Assembly (NCBI GenBank): GCA_010015655.1
Contig: ML976774.1
Location: 4,465 to 68,464 of the forward strand
Direction: 5' to 3'
Length of the DNA stretch: 64,000 bases
Origin: Bimuria novae-zelandiae CBS 107.79
Taxonomy: Eukaryota; Ascomycota; Dothideomycetes; Pleosporales; Didymosphaeriaceae
The notes beneath the pieces were generated by a model. That model did not search any database, had not been told where the DNA came from, and was given only the letters and a program-made list of their open reading frames with translations. How positions within the stretch are numbered: the stretch's first letter is position 1; each line of letters opens with the position of its first letter. The position numbers were made by a program, and so were the translations under genes. Of this stretch, positions 12,549 to 24,085 are shown in pieces.

Positions 12549-13296
12549 TATAGTACTTAAAAAATAAAAAAGGTATTATATTTTCCTTAGTTATATTATT
12601 AGCTATACAAAATTAGGTGTACGACTATAAAAGCGGGGAAGCGATTACCTAACAAGCGTCTAGAGTGGGCCGGGACGGTGTTTTGCACAGCGTAATAAGA
12701 CACCGATTGTTCTGTTGCGGTTGAACGCGTTAGCATGTGCGCGCGCACCCACGAATGTTCACATACAGATTACACATCACCTCATCGAGCAAACAAATTC
12801 CGTATCTCAGAGGTTCAAACACCGATTATGCGATTGCACACAAGTCTAGACCGCGATGAAGCGTTTCGCAAAAAGCCGAAGCATGAAAATTTGAATGAGG
12901 CGCGGAGGGTCGCGAGAGTAGGAACATACCATAGGTACACAAGCGGCATCTTTGCAAGCCAGCACAAACCTTCCAGGCTTTTCTTTTATTGTCTTCAACC
13001 ACCTGAACAGATTATACAACACACAACAACCAAGAAACGCACCTTCCATATACTCCTCAAGAGGAGTTTGCCACCTGACTGCGCAAATGAACCTTTACCA
13101 ATTTCCTAAGCATTCCCGTTTTGAAGCCCCCCCTTCTCTTTTTCAGCTAATACATTTCGGCACGCCACATACACATTAAACCTGAAAAACCGTCAACTTC
13201 TACAACTTTAAGAAAGAGAGTTCAGACTTACCCGTAGTCATGCATTTGACGCTCCTCAAACGAACCTGGTACACCTACACCGCTCGTAAGCCAACG
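12549..13296. other. Intergenic, with one orphan MITE end
   Basis: Transition from transposon block to gene block. At about 12,666-12,693, GTGGGCCGGGACGGTGTTTTGC matches the terminal repeat of the MITE at 20,320-20,594 with two differences. Open frames at 12,735-13,179 have no recognisable features and I do not call them genes. The part next to 13,297 should hold the 3' end of the monooxygenase transcript. Confidence 0.55.
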
Positions 13297-14802
13297 TCAT
13301 GATGGTTTCTTAGCCACGCCCAGCACAGTCTGAGAAGAATTTAAATCGGAGCACTTACACGAGCCCGGTGGATCAGCGTACTGCCTCACTTGAGCCTCAA
13401 CTTCCCTCTCCTTACCAAGTCGCACCCGCGATAGCGACTGCACTCTCGAGGCGCGAAGTCTTCGCACATCCTCGAAAAGCGCGAGTCGCCGGGGGATATC
13501 TGCTGGAGATGTGTCACCGGTGAAGAGTGCGCCTAAGGCGCCGGCATCCTCGATGGCTTGGTTCGCGCCTTGTGCACCGAAAGGGAGCATCTACCTCACC
13601 GTAAGCGAAGCCGGCCATGGTGCGTTTATTTGGTGATACTTACAGGGTGAGCAGCATCACCAATTAGCACCATTTTGCCTCGATGCCAGAAAGGAAGTGG
13701 ATCGTGGAAGGAGAGCGGCCAGTCAGTGACTTCCGGCGCAAGGCTTTTGCGATGCATCGTCAGCTTCTTCTCCCAAATCAAGAGAAATAATGGTAAATTA
13801 CCTAATGATGTGCGACAAACTTGGGTGATAATGGCCAAATTCCTCGCACATGAGGGCTTTGAGATCTCGGTCTGCTGAAACATCAGTCCATACGCAACTC
13901 GACTCAATATGAGGTGGCTTACCTTTCTCCTTCTTCTCCGTATGCTGGTGTATGCCCGCAAAATTCTGCATCGTACCACTAGTGCCCGTCAGTACATCCC
14001 TACCTGTGGTGCAGGAGACAATCAGACTCACTCTCGGCAGGTATACCACACCATGTGCCTCTCCGTCGCACACGTCGTATCCGCTAACACACTATTTCCC
14101 CTCCCCTTTACTCTCATAAGCTCCCGAACATGCGCATCGCCTTCCAGAACCGCCGTCGGCAGCATGAATCGAAACGCACTCATTCCCGACGCTGTCGATC
14201 TCGCCGCAACCTCATTTCCCAACACTTCACCCCTGAGAACCGAATGCAATCCGTCCGCACCTACGACTAGATCTGCGAAGTGCATGCTTCCGTCCTCAAG
14301 CATTATCATGCCTTTTTCCGGATCTGCGGCAACCACCTTGGCGGCGAGTCGTATGTCGAGATGAGAGGTTAAACGGAGCAATTCGTTATGCAAGTCGACG
14401 CGGTGGACGGTCCAGAATGGCGCGCCGAATTTGTGCTGCTTCCCTTCTGCTTCTCCTTCGATGACCAAGTCCGCCCGGTGCAGCCCTTTCATAGTAATGC
14501 CATCGACAACTTCGAAGCAATGCATGGCATCTGCGCGTGCGCGGGCGAAGTCGAAGTCGAGATGCGAGAGGACGCGCTCGCCATTTGGGGTGATGAGGAG
14601 CGCGGCGCCTACCTCAACAGCGAAGCGGGATTTCTCGAAAACCTGCGATGGGATGAGTCAGTGCTGATTTTGCCCACGTGAAGGTAGGCTAATGGAAATA
14701 TTATAAGAGGGTTACTTTTACGGAGTGGCCAGCTTGTTGGAGTGCGACAGTAGTGCATAGGCCGCCGATACCCGCACCTACGACAATGACTTGAAGAGGC
14801 AT
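13297..14802 (-). CDS. FAD-dependent monooxygenase (salicylate-hydroxylase type)
   Basis: Five exons on the minus strand: 14,802-14,716, 14,642-14,032, 13,978-13,802, 13,743-13,644 and 13,590-13,297, giving about 422 residues. All joins keep frame and use GT-AG. The start MPLQVIVVGAGIGGL supplies the dinucleotide-binding GxGxxG at residues 9-14. The DG motif (LVVGADGLHS) sits mid-protein, and the FAD-ribityl GD motif (VLIGDAAHP) joins MLPFGAQGANQAIEDA across the last intron. Such class A flavoproteins hydroxylate or oxidatively dearomatise phenolic acids using NAD(P)H and O2. It lies beside a Zn2Cys6 regulator and an MFS transporter, and 13 kb from an aromatic PKS, so tailoring of the polyketide is possible; degradation of a phenolic acid is the alternative. 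A 48-nt in-frame stretch at 13,875-13,922 has intron-like ends and may be spliced in some transcripts. Confidence 0.9.
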
Positions 14803-15169
14803 TGCGGCCTGCAAATTGCTTATGGAGTGTCCAAAGAGTCTACAAATATGTGATAGAAACGGTCCCCCGGCCTCACTTCTTTCTGCTTTCCCAAAGAAAG
14901 ATTTTTGCTAGACCCCGTCAATCGGTCCTGCGAAGGTTTACGTAACGGCATGGAAGGCTACGCTGAGGATAGACAATGGTGAGGCTGTTGTGTCTCGGCA
15001 TGTTTCCTCGGTCACTTTCAATGTACCGAAAACGCGGGTAATATTTGTGGATCGACAGGAGCCGGAGCATATATTCAAACATTTCTCAAAAACATCAGCA
15101 AAGAAACTGACCGAAATGGATGGCCCACTGATTGATAAAAGCATTTCAGGTGTGTATTAAAGCCTCACG
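14803..15169. other. Intergenic between two minus-strand genes
   Basis: 367 bp. Holds the 3' flank of the regulator and the promoter of the monooxygenase. No clear TATA box or other motif stands out. A 68-codon open frame at 14,938-15,144 on the minus strand has no supporting features. Confidence 0.6.
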
Positions 15170-16921
15170 CTAAACAAAGTACTCAAGTGATGCTCGCAGT
15201 CGATCCTCAGCGCTGCGTAACCATCCATCCTTCTCCCCCAACGGCCCACGTCGAATGATGTAATTCAGTGCCGCACGGATAATGTACAGATAGCTCAGGG
15301 CTATCGCGTGGAACATGTGCGTTTCCGCTTTTTCAAGCGTTTCTACGATATCTAATACCATTTTCACACCCGTATCGAGCGCGGTATGCGATCGTGCGAT
15401 CCATCCATCCATGGTTTGGTCCATCATGGCATCGGATTCGAGCCGCATATCAATAATGTACGAATGAAGAGTGAAGAAAGCTCTATAGGCATGTTAGACG
15501 TACTTCCGGGATAGACAGGAGCGTCACTTGTACCCACCTGATGGCAATAGTCAGTGCTTCACAAGACATTTGCGTCCCATTGTGGCACTGAAGCATGAGC
15601 ACGCCCAGGAACTTCTGTAGAGCAATGTCCACCGTCTTCAGTTGGTCTAATCTAGTCTCAACACCCGGGACTTTGAAGCTTTCCAAAATCTGCTCGAGGT
15701 ACCAAGTGGCTTGGGCGGCGCGACCGAATGCTTTGATATGGGCGTGTTCCATAGAGTAGACGGGTGCGTACGGTAGATGGTCGGGGATGGATGAATCATT
15801 ATGCTCTAGTACTTCAGGTTCGGTTGGAAGACGTTCGTCTGCACCGGGGAAGACAGTGATGAGTGGCTGCTCGAAAATCGATGCGTCACAAATGTACTTC
15901 CTATTAATGGAGATAGTCAGCATTTTGGAGTCGGCGGTAGTGTTTGGGATGAATAAAGCTAGACTTGCCGCTCACAAATGACAATACCCCACCAAGTGTT
16001 GGCGGCTTCCTCGGCTTCAAGCCAGGCATCTACGTTTGCAGGTGCGTCTTCACTGGCGGGCGTGCCAATTCCAGAGTCAGCACTCGGGGTGATAGGCGGT
16101 GTAAAGGCAGAAGTGGGTACGTCGCGCGCATGAATGCGTGAGGCATACGCCATCCGAGAACAGCTTGCGATGGTAGCCAGCGCATCGTCTGGTCTCCCTT
16201 CGGCATACTCATACAAAGACAAGAGAAGTGCCGCTTGTATCAAGTGGACAGACACAGGAGTAGAGGCCTGTATCTGAGCGAGCAGCGACTTCGCAGTAAG
16301 ATGAAGCTGTCCCCGGTCAAACGAAGGAGTAGTGGCTGTCTCTCGATGTGCCCGCCCAACTGCAGGAGACGAGATGATGACACAGATGGCCAATAGAAGC
16401 ACCGAGAATCCGGCAGAGGGTGTTGCCCCTATCGTGATGAGGCTATTGTAGAAACGTGCGCGTGAGATGAAGGGAAGGTAGCGGTGAATGCCCTGGAAGT
16501 AGCGCGCGCTGACATCGTCTACGAACTGTCCAGTCGACCGTATCAGGCGGTAAATTTCGACGTGCAGGCTGGCCACTGATTCTGCAGGGGCGAAGCGCAC
16601 AAGCGGTGACGGTGAGTGATGAGAGCTGTCCGACAGTGACGGACCTGGTGGAACTCGGTGTCGCACTTGCACCCGCGATTCGATCTGCGCATGCGGCGTC
16701 GAGTACGTACAACGCAGGCGCTTCCTGATGCAGTAGCCACAGGAGGGCAACGCTTTGTCGCATTTCTTCTTCCGCGCCTTGCAGCTGAGGCAGACTTGTG
16801 CGGCGTGCGACACGAAAGAGCGGCCGCCGTCGGAGCCTGCAGCCACCATATTGCGGGTGTTGCGAATAGGTGGGCTATTCTGATTGTTATGCTGTGGCCG
16901 GAGCAGGAGTGTCGTGTGCAA
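15170..16921 (-). CDS. Zn2Cys6 transcription factor with fungal regulatory middle domain
   Basis: Three exons: 16,921-15,969, 15,900-15,538 and 15,482-15,170, coding for 542 residues. The Gal4-type zinc cluster has cysteines at 44, 47, 54, 61, 64 and 71 (spacing C2C6C6C2C6), followed by a basic linker. The middle part (for example WLEAEEAANTWWGIVICER) resembles the fungal-specific transcription-factor domain found in many Gal4-type regulators. The first intron (68 nt) starts with GC rather than GT (GCAAGT..TAG); frame and the ICERKYICDASIF continuity support it. The second is a normal 55-nt GT-AG intron. Met25 is an alternative start. The gene is divergent from the MFS transporter and lies upstream of the monooxygenase, so local control of these genes is likely but inferred. 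Confidence 0.88.
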
Positions 16922-17323
16922 GATGAGTGGCGGCCGACATGGCGGCCGTCGTGTCTCCTTTGTTGATTAGGTTGGTAAGCGGCCCCAAGGCGCTTGAGCA
17001 GGTTGGGTATCCGGTTAGTCACTCATTTTCAATTCGTTAGATTCCAGCCCTGGGTAAAGAGGAGGCAAATGGGGTATCTGAACGCGAGTGACACCAGGCT
17101 GAACGGCCGCCCCCAATCAGTTTCTTCCCTTTGGCGGCCGCGCTGTCGGCACCTGCAGCCGCCGCTAAACCCAATCCGAAAATAACAGTCCTACCTGTGT
17201 AACGTCCACAACACTTTCTCATTCTGCCAGCTTACACAATCATGTCTCCCTCTCATTCTCAACGGTTTGCAACTTAAGACCGCTTCCAGTCCCTAATACG
17301 AACCAACGGCATCCTACCTCATC
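16922..17323. promoter_or_regulatory. Shared promoter between divergent regulator and MFS genes, rich in CGGCCG
   Basis: 402 bp separate the two start codons. CGGCCG occurs at least four times (about 16,930, 16,942, 17,104 and 17,133), twice extended to GCGGCCGC. Zn2Cys6 proteins bind CGG triplets in inverted, everted or direct arrangement, so these are candidate operators for the adjacent regulator. This is inference from sequence only. Confidence 0.45.
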
Positions 17324-18865
17324 ATGGCCGACTCCTCAGCACCCGAATCCCCAGTGGACGACTCTGCAAAAGAGGCTCCGGCACCGAAGCCTGCACCTGC
17401 CGCTTCAGGGCTGGCACCAGAAGAAGGCTTCCGTGGTTGGCTTTGCGTACTAGGCGGCTTCATCTGCTTGTTCTGCACATTCGGTTTCCTGAATGCGTAG
17501 GTCAACTGGTTAGGTCTCAATTACCACGAGCTGACCGTCTTCGACAGAATGGGCGTCTTTCAAACGACATATCAACAGACTTATCTCCGCAACTATACAC
17601 CCTCCGACATTGCATGGATCTTCGCCATCCAATTGGCTCTCATGTGGCTACCAGGACCGCTGTTTGGACGAATCATCGATACGTGGGGGTCAGCGCCTGT
17701 GCTCTATCCCTGCAGTTTCTTGTGCGTCCTCGCACTCTGCATGGTGAGTCTAGCCGAGAAGTACAACAGCCTCTTCCTCGCCCAAGGTCTCGCCTTCGGC
17801 ATCGGCTCAGGCGGCGTATTCACAGTGTCCTTTGTTTGCGTCGGCCAGTGGTTCGTACGCCGCCGGGGCCTTGCTATTGGTATTGCCACGACGGGGAGCA
17901 GTCTTGGCGGTGTCGTCTTTCCCATTTTCTTTGATCGTCTGCATAGAGAGCGCGGCTTCAAGGGCGCCGTTCGCTATACCGCCTTGTTCATCGGCATTCT
18001 CCTTGCCGTCTCGTGTTTCATGGTGACATCGCGCTTGCCGCGCAAGAAGTGGAATCCAGATCTGAAGTGGTTCGACTTGGCGATGTTCAAGAACAGGCAG
18101 TTCGCCGTGTATACCATTGGCTCGTTCCTAGTCATGTGAGTAAATGTACTCCCCTCCATGGTATTGTACAAATTGGCTGAACGAATAACTAGGTGGGGTT
18201 TGTGGGCACCGTTCAACTTCATCTCGAGTATGGCTGTAACAAGGGCCGGCTTCTCGCCTACACTAGCCCTCTACCTGATTTCCATCATCAAGTAAGTGAC
18301 CCAAAATCTCTCCCAATCCTCCATGGAGACCAAACTGACAGGGCAGTGCGACTTCCGTACCGGGCCGTATCATCCCTCCGTACCTGGGTGACCGGTTTGG
18401 TCACTTCAATGTGATCACCATTTGCTCTTTGTTGACCGGTGGATCCATTCTCGCCCTCTGGCTCCCATTCAACTACCATCCCTCGCATGCGGGTATCATC
18501 GTTTTTGCGCTTGTATACGGCTTCGCCAGCGGTGCTTTCGTCTCACTGCTTATGCCTTGCGCCGCCAAAACCGGTACCCTCGAGACGCTCGGCGTAAGAT
18601 TCGGGACATATCAGACTATCATTGGCCTTAGGTTTGTGGAAATTCCTTTGGGGCATTTCGGATCGGATATGATCTTTGCAATGCTGACTTCTGGTGTAGC
18701 AATCTCACCGGCCTCCCCCTTATGGGCGCGATTCTCAATCGCCAACACGACGCCGACTTCGGGGGTCTGCAAATTTTCGCTGGCGTAACGTGTTTACTGG
18801 GCGCTGGTCTGCTTGGACTTTCGACTCTGTTCCTCTCTAGAACTCAGAAGACCTGGAAGGTGTAG
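17324..18865 (+). CDS. MFS transporter, monocarboxylate-porter (MCH) type
   Basis: Five exons: 17,324-17,496, 17,548-18,135, 18,193-18,291, 18,347-18,631 and 18,700-18,865, giving 436 residues with frame kept at each junction. The N-terminus is a Pro/Ala/Ser-rich cytosolic tail, followed by [14 protein letters not shown], a typical opening of the first membrane helix in this family. [12 protein letters not shown] and [13 protein letters not shown] are further family-like stretches, and about twelve hydrophobic segments can be traced. Fungal members move monocarboxylates or secondary metabolites across the plasma membrane. Next to the regulator and monooxygenase it would export, or import, their aromatic substrate. 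Confidence 0.88.
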
Positions 18866-20319
18866 AACGGACCTTTAGTATCGAAGTGGGTGTGGTAGAC
18901 CTTGGAAGTTGGGAAGGCACGTGAAAGCGCGGGATCCATGGATGTGCGCGACGGTCAGAGGCGTAATTCCGGTGACGTCACCCTAGAGTCTTAAGTGGTT
19001 TGTTCTTATGAATTTCTTCTGTCCGTAAACAACCAAAACAAGCCATTAAAAGCCACGTTTCCCTTTTCCCATATGCCGTTCATGACGATGGAAGGGACCT
19101 CAAGCTCGTGGCACGGGCCGCTGCAAGGCTTGGTAATGGTCGCCAGTGCGCTTTGGCTGGATGCGAGCCACCGCCACCTACATCTCAAGCTTTTCGTTTA
19201 TCGTCGCCAATCCCATCTGCAGCTCACATACATGAAGACGGAGCCTGACGAGGCGGTAAGCGACGGGCGCTTCGAAATTCCGCCTGTGCCGGTAAGCAAG
19301 AGTGCTGGGATGACCGTCTTCCACCAATTTGAGTGCTTCGATCCGAGCCTTCTTCTAGACATCAACGCACGCGTAGTAGCCATGGCACGAAAGCTGGCAT
19401 AAAACGCAGAATCTTCTGGCCAAATCCACCGACCCCGACCTCGATCCTCAGCATCTCCAATTCCTTCTTCTCCGGTAAGCCCCCCACAGTGGAGCTTCTG
19501 CTTCCCAACGCGTTTATCGCCCGATTACTAGCGGACGTACCGTAGAAATACGAACATACGGGTTCCGCCAACGGTCTTGGCGCATCATCTTATTCATTCA
19601 GAAGACAAAGAGCGGGCTTTTATAGGGCAACAGCTGAAAATCATAGCTTCTAGTGAATAAGCAGCTTAGGCCAAGACAGTTGGTGGAACCCGTGTATGCG
19701 CACACCTACGGTACATACACCTCCTAGATCCGGTCCTACTTCGAATCCGCGCAATCTCGACCTCGTACTGAAACCGATGCTTAATGTGATAAGCAAGCAA
19801 ACGTTGCTGTCGGTTTCTAGCATGTAAGCACTACACTACCAATGACGATCGCTTGTCGTACTCACCGGATTGAACACTTTGAAACATATCGGTCTCAGTG
19901 GAAATACATCCCCAGTACTCGTATCGATGAGGGACCGCATTTTTTCCTTGATGCAGGACGGCTTACGCACGGAGATACCCGAGGATCACACAAACCGGAT
20001 GATACCCAAAGGGAAGAACCGATGCAACCATGATTGCATGTTCACGCTTCGTACTTCAGCTCGTGTAGAGAGAGCTGAACCCGACGTTGAAGCTGAACCC
20101 AACGTTGAAGCTGAACCAAACGTTGAAGCTGACTGTGACGCAGGGATGGAACAGATTATGATCGGTTTCAGTGTCGCATGATCTGTTCAGGTCGTTGGTG
20201 ACGATCAAAGAAAACCAGCGCTTGCAACAGTAGGTAATACGGACGGTTTGACTCTACTACTGTTACGTTACGGGTGCTAGTTACTACGGTACGTACGTTA
20301 CGGCTAGGGGGTTATAACA
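18866..20319. other. Intergenic region without a supported gene
   Basis: Open frames at 18,995-19,402 (135 codons) and 19,870-20,181 (103 codons) are the longest, but neither shows a domain, a signal peptide or a clear exon structure. The second contains an 18-bp tandem repeat. The first is GC-balanced and could be a fragment of a decayed gene. From about 20,230, motifs rich in ACGGTACGTACG appear, and similar ones recur near 22,080. Confidence 0.5.
20074..20127 (+). repeat. Three copies of an 18-bp tandem repeat
   Basis: Unit GCTGAACCCAACGTTGAA, three copies with two differences. In one frame it would encode AEPNVE repeats, but the surrounding frame is not a supported gene. Confidence 0.9.
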
Positions 20320-20594
20320 CTTTGCAAAAGACCGTCCCGACCCACTCCCTGCGTATATATAGGCACGACTAAGTAGATTCTAGTATAGCGAGTCTTACCT
20401 TTTCTTAACGCTATATATCTTCACAATACCTTCATAATAAACTTTATAAACTTAGTAGAGTATAGAATTAGGCTACCTCTATCCTGTATAAAGTTTCTAG
20501 AAATTTTAATAAAGTAGTTGAGGAGACGAAAGGGAAATCAATAATCTATTCTCTGATTTGCTAGGCGGGTGGGTCGGGACGGTCTTTTGCAAAG
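20320..20594. mobile_element. 275-bp MITE with perfect 26-bp terminal inverted repeats
   Basis: The ends (20,320-20,345 and 20,569-20,594) are exact reverse complements, starting CTTTGCAAAAGACCGTCCCG. The interior is AT-rich and non-coding. No clear target duplication. A related end occurs at about 12,666-12,693, so this is a family. Confidence 0.85.
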
Positions 20595-20664
20595 CACCTA
20601 TAGTATAGTACCGTAGGATTACTATACGGTTTATTTTAAGGGTCTATACGGCCCGTAGTATATA

Positions 20665-21120
20665 TTAGGCTGGTAAATGGGTAGGGGTTGGGTTAGGGTT
20701 GGGTCAGATCCGCACGGACCAGAACACTAAAAATCTAACCTTTACTTCTTAATACCTTACCTAATACTAAAGATATATTAATGTAAATTTCATATGAAGT
20801 GCATATATATAAAGAATAATATATTAAAATCTTAGGTAATTCTAATTACTCGAGAGTCTACTTTATCTATTATTTATAGGTTTTATTTTAATAAATAATT
20901 AGAAAACATAGGACTAGAGTGGATAGAATTTCCTAAAATTTTAATATATTATTCTTTATATATATATATATGCACCTTACATGAAATCTACATAAATATA
21001 TCTCTAGTATTAGGTAAGGTATTAAGAAGTAAAGGTTATATTTTTAGTGTTCTGGTCCGTGCGGATCTGATCTAACCCTAACCTAACCCCTACCTATTTA
21101 CTAGCTAGCATATATAACTT
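20665..21120. repeat. Foldback element with long inverted arms and telomere-like motifs
   Basis: Two arms of roughly 180-190 bp (about 20,668-20,855 and 20,922-21,112) are inverted copies around a short unique centre. Near the outer end of each arm lies a degenerate telomere-type stretch (GGTTGGGTTAGGGTTGGG on the left, CTAACCCTAACCTAACCCC on the right). The arms then share AGATCCGCACGGACCAGAAC, itself containing the palindrome GATCCGCACGGATC in imperfect form. Differences between the arms are mostly transitions. Confidence 0.8.
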
Positions 21121-21124
21121 TCCT

Positions 21125-21760
21125 AATTAGGAAGGAGGCTAGTGTTAAGGTTGTCTTCTAGGGCCTTTAAGAATTCTAGAATATTATAGTTACTATTAAC
21201 CACGTTAGTGTCTCTCTCCTTATTATTTATATAAGAGGTTAACTTTATAAAGTAGCTAAGCACAGCATCCTTTTTTAGCTAGTTTTTTTTATAGCTACTA
21301 GGCCTTAAATAGTGTTTAGGGCTAATAATTTGCGATCGCACGTAATTATATATTTAATAAAAGAGAAACAGCGTTTGTAGTGTTAAAAGTTGCTAGCATA
21401 GAGAGGTGATCTATAGCTATCTTATAAATAATAGGATATCGCGTTTGACCTACTTCTACCTTCTAACAGTGGGGGTCGTCTAGTAAATCTAATAGGTGTT
21501 GGTCCTGGGTAGCTGCGTGAAGGTCTTCGAGTATGCTATCATTATACTCCTCTAGCTGAGAGCTCTGTTTTTGCCTCTTGCGGGATTTCTAGCTAATAAG
21601 TAATATAGGATCTACCCACAAGCTTGGTCTTGTCATGCCATAGATTGTTCTAATTGATATCTATCTCCCTCCCTAAATTGCGGCCTATGGAATACACCTG
21701 CAAATAGTTACCCAACGGCAACGACGAGCGCGATAAGCTTGCTAAGGTAAGGGCCTTGCG
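21125..21760 (-). mobile_element. hAT transposase remnant (C-terminal part)
   Basis: Minus-strand translation across stops gives EEYNDSILEDLHAATQDQHL, then YPIIYKIAIDHLSMLATFNT, which resembles the hAT dimerisation region (YP.L..MA.D.LS.PATS). A further stretch resembling the NRL....EA...L.NW tail follows. Stops fall at Gln or Trp positions. No terminal repeats or 8-bp duplication were found. Confidence 0.6.
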
Positions 21761-22415
21761 GGCGGCAGAGGCATGATACGGCGCTGGGATGGAGAGCTAG
21801 GACGCCTGCGTTGACCGCAGGCCCTGTAAGGCAACCTAGCTAGTAATTAATATATTAATTTTTAATAGATCTAATAATAAACAGCAGGAAAGCTAGCTAA
21901 TAATTATATAAGGATTAGGGCAAAAAGCTAGCTAGGAGCGCTGTGTGGCGACATTTTACGAATCCTACGCCCGATGCGGGCAGATCTGCCGGATCTAGCC
22001 ACCCTAGCCAGAAAGGTTCGGTACAGCCGTATTACGGGTCAAAAGTTGGTACGGTACGATGCCTAGTACGGTGGGCACCTCACTACGGTACGTACGGCCC
22101 AAAACCAATTATGGACCGTAAAGTACGGTCAGTAACACCGACTGTTGCATGCGCTGAAGAAAACCCTCAGTTTAGTGTTACAAAGCGGCGTGCAGCTTAG
22201 GAACTGCCACTTCCCTGCCGTATTTTTCATTTCGTCCAGAGAAAGCCTTCAGGAACTCATCTGCCACATGCGTGTGTTCCGCAAGTCTAGGCTGTAGCGA
22301 ATTACCTACATACCGGGAACCCTCCACCTCATCGACGCACGCTACGAGCACTCACGCCGTGTGATCACCAACCTAGCTTGCCCACGCATATGCCCCTCAT
22401 TCAATTACGTCAATC
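21761..22415. other. Intergenic; promoter side of the AflR-like regulator
   Basis: The first half is transposon-like, including GGTACGGTACGATGCC and CTACGGTACGTACGGC motifs that echo 20,250-20,310. The second half (about 22,200-22,415) is GC-balanced and should hold the promoter of the next gene. No gene seen. Confidence 0.5.
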
Positions 22416-24085
22416 GTGCTTCCCGAAAACTGGACGATGATTGGAGACGGAGATGGTTCACGGAACGGGTCCCCCAAGCCGGCTACACGATTGCGCTCCG
22501 CGTGTGACTCCTGCCACAGATCGAAAATTAAATGTTCAGGTGGAATCTCTTGCGACGCATGCCAGCTCTCAAACAGTCGATGCATCTACAGTCCATTGAA
22601 CCGACTCGGGCGACCCAAGGGTAGTAAGAACAGGCGGAACTTGTCTTTACAGCAGAACAGGTATGATAAGAGTAGTAAGAGCAGGCGGTCGGAGGTACAG
22701 CAACATGTGAACATAGGCGAACAGGGTTCAAGACCCGGTCAAGATCCGGAAAGCGATGAAACGGACATGCAAGAGTACATGGGTCACAGGGTCGCAGAAT
22801 CTAATTTTGATTGTGAGTTCGACGCGACCTTCCTGGATGAATCGAGAGCAGGGCCTGAAAAAAATTATAATCTCCATTTCAGTCCGACAGTGTCTCGTCT
22901 GGATGGCTCAATGAATGCAACGCACATGTCAAGGAGCGCAGGCGGGGTCAGTGCTTTTGGTGATCTCAGTGGTCTTTTGGCTCAGGTAAATAATGCACCT
23001 CCTTCGAGCTCAACCCCCACCGTTATTGTCTTTCACTATCGGCACACAAATGTTGGCCTTGCTCACGAAATGTTTAGACCAACTCGACCTTCGCACAAAC
23101 TCCATTCCCGGACCTGCAATTCGACTCCGTCGACGCTTTCAATTACAACAGCGGTTACACCGTCAGCACCGAATCTTCGCCTTGGACATCTTCGCCGTGC
23201 TCATCTTTCAACGCGAATTATAGCTTCCACGCACGGCAAGGAACAGGCTGTTTTACAGATGCAACCGCGGAAACGTATGTGGTTCACTCTTCAGGTGCCG
23301 CCGCATCTCCACAGGCCAATTCTTGTTTTTGCCTGCAGCAACACGTGCAGCTTGTCTATCAACTTAGCCGTCTCGAAGAAAATTGTTCAGGCATAAATGA
23401 GGCGTCCAATGTCGAGCAAGTGCTTGGTGCCATGCAATCTGCACGAGGGCCTTGGAAAGCGCTAATGAAATGCAATTCCTGCCAAACACATGACAACCAA
23501 AGAGAAGTATTCCTACTTTTCGCAATGAGCATCCGGGTTCTCTTCACTTCCGTCAAAAAAGTGGCCATACAGGCAAGCAACGACCCCAACATCGCATCAA
23601 CTACGAGTTTCAATCCTCTATTCAGGGCTCGGGGCTCAAGCAACGAATCAGCACTACCAGTACGAGTGGGTCATTTCGAACTTACTGGATCGGCCAAAGA
23701 CAACGTCATTAGACTCGCACTGCGTCAAGCTTTGCAGAATATACAATCTGCGTTGCTTCACTTGCGCGAACGCACCGGCAACTCTCGAGCGTATCGATTG
23801 GTTGAGAAGCAAGCCACCGGCCATCAGGCTAAGGACACAAACAAGTACATCCTCTCTTCGCCTCGTAACGCTATTAACGAACAAATCGAACCAGAAACTT
23901 CGACACAGCCGCCAACTGTGGAACCCTCCCAGAGGTCGCCGTCGGTTTTACGAAAGCATAATAGCAGCCCCCATTTACCGCAAATGGATCCTTTGAACAT
24001 GACGGACTTCGACCGGGCCCTCGGCGATGACGACTTCGGCGGTTTGCTAAAGATGTTGCAATGTTCCATGTCGGCAGTAGAGTAG
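22416..24085 (+). CDS. AflR-like Zn2Cys6 pathway regulator
   Basis: Two exons, 22,416-22,985 and 23,078-24,085, joined by a 92-nt GT-AG intron, coding for 525 residues. The zinc cluster has cysteines at 30, 33, 40, 46, 49 and 56 (C2C6C5C2C6), followed by the basic linker RLGRPKGSKNRR typical of AflR-type regulators. The C-terminal half carries an AflR-like domain: CFCLQQHVQLVYQL, then ARGPWKALMKCNSCQ, then REVFLLFAMSIRVLF. It ends with an acidic/hydrophobic tail (DFDRALGDDDFGGLL). Relatives activate NR-PKS clusters (aflatoxin, anthraquinones). It sits directly upstream of a questin-oxidase-like gene and the PKS, all on the same strand, so it is the best candidate for pathway-specific activator. 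Confidence 0.92.

Noticed and set aside
12735..13179. Overlapping plus-strand frames of 75-124 codons
   Set aside because: Several frames are open at once, none has domain features, and they lie at the edge of a transposon block.
18995..19402. 135-codon open frame as a gene
   Set aside because: No recognisable domain, no splice structure, and both strands are open here, as often happens in GC-balanced DNA.
20074..20127. CRISPR-like or regulatory repeat array
   Set aside because: Three directly adjacent 18-bp units without spacers in a fungal genome; a simple tandem repeat.
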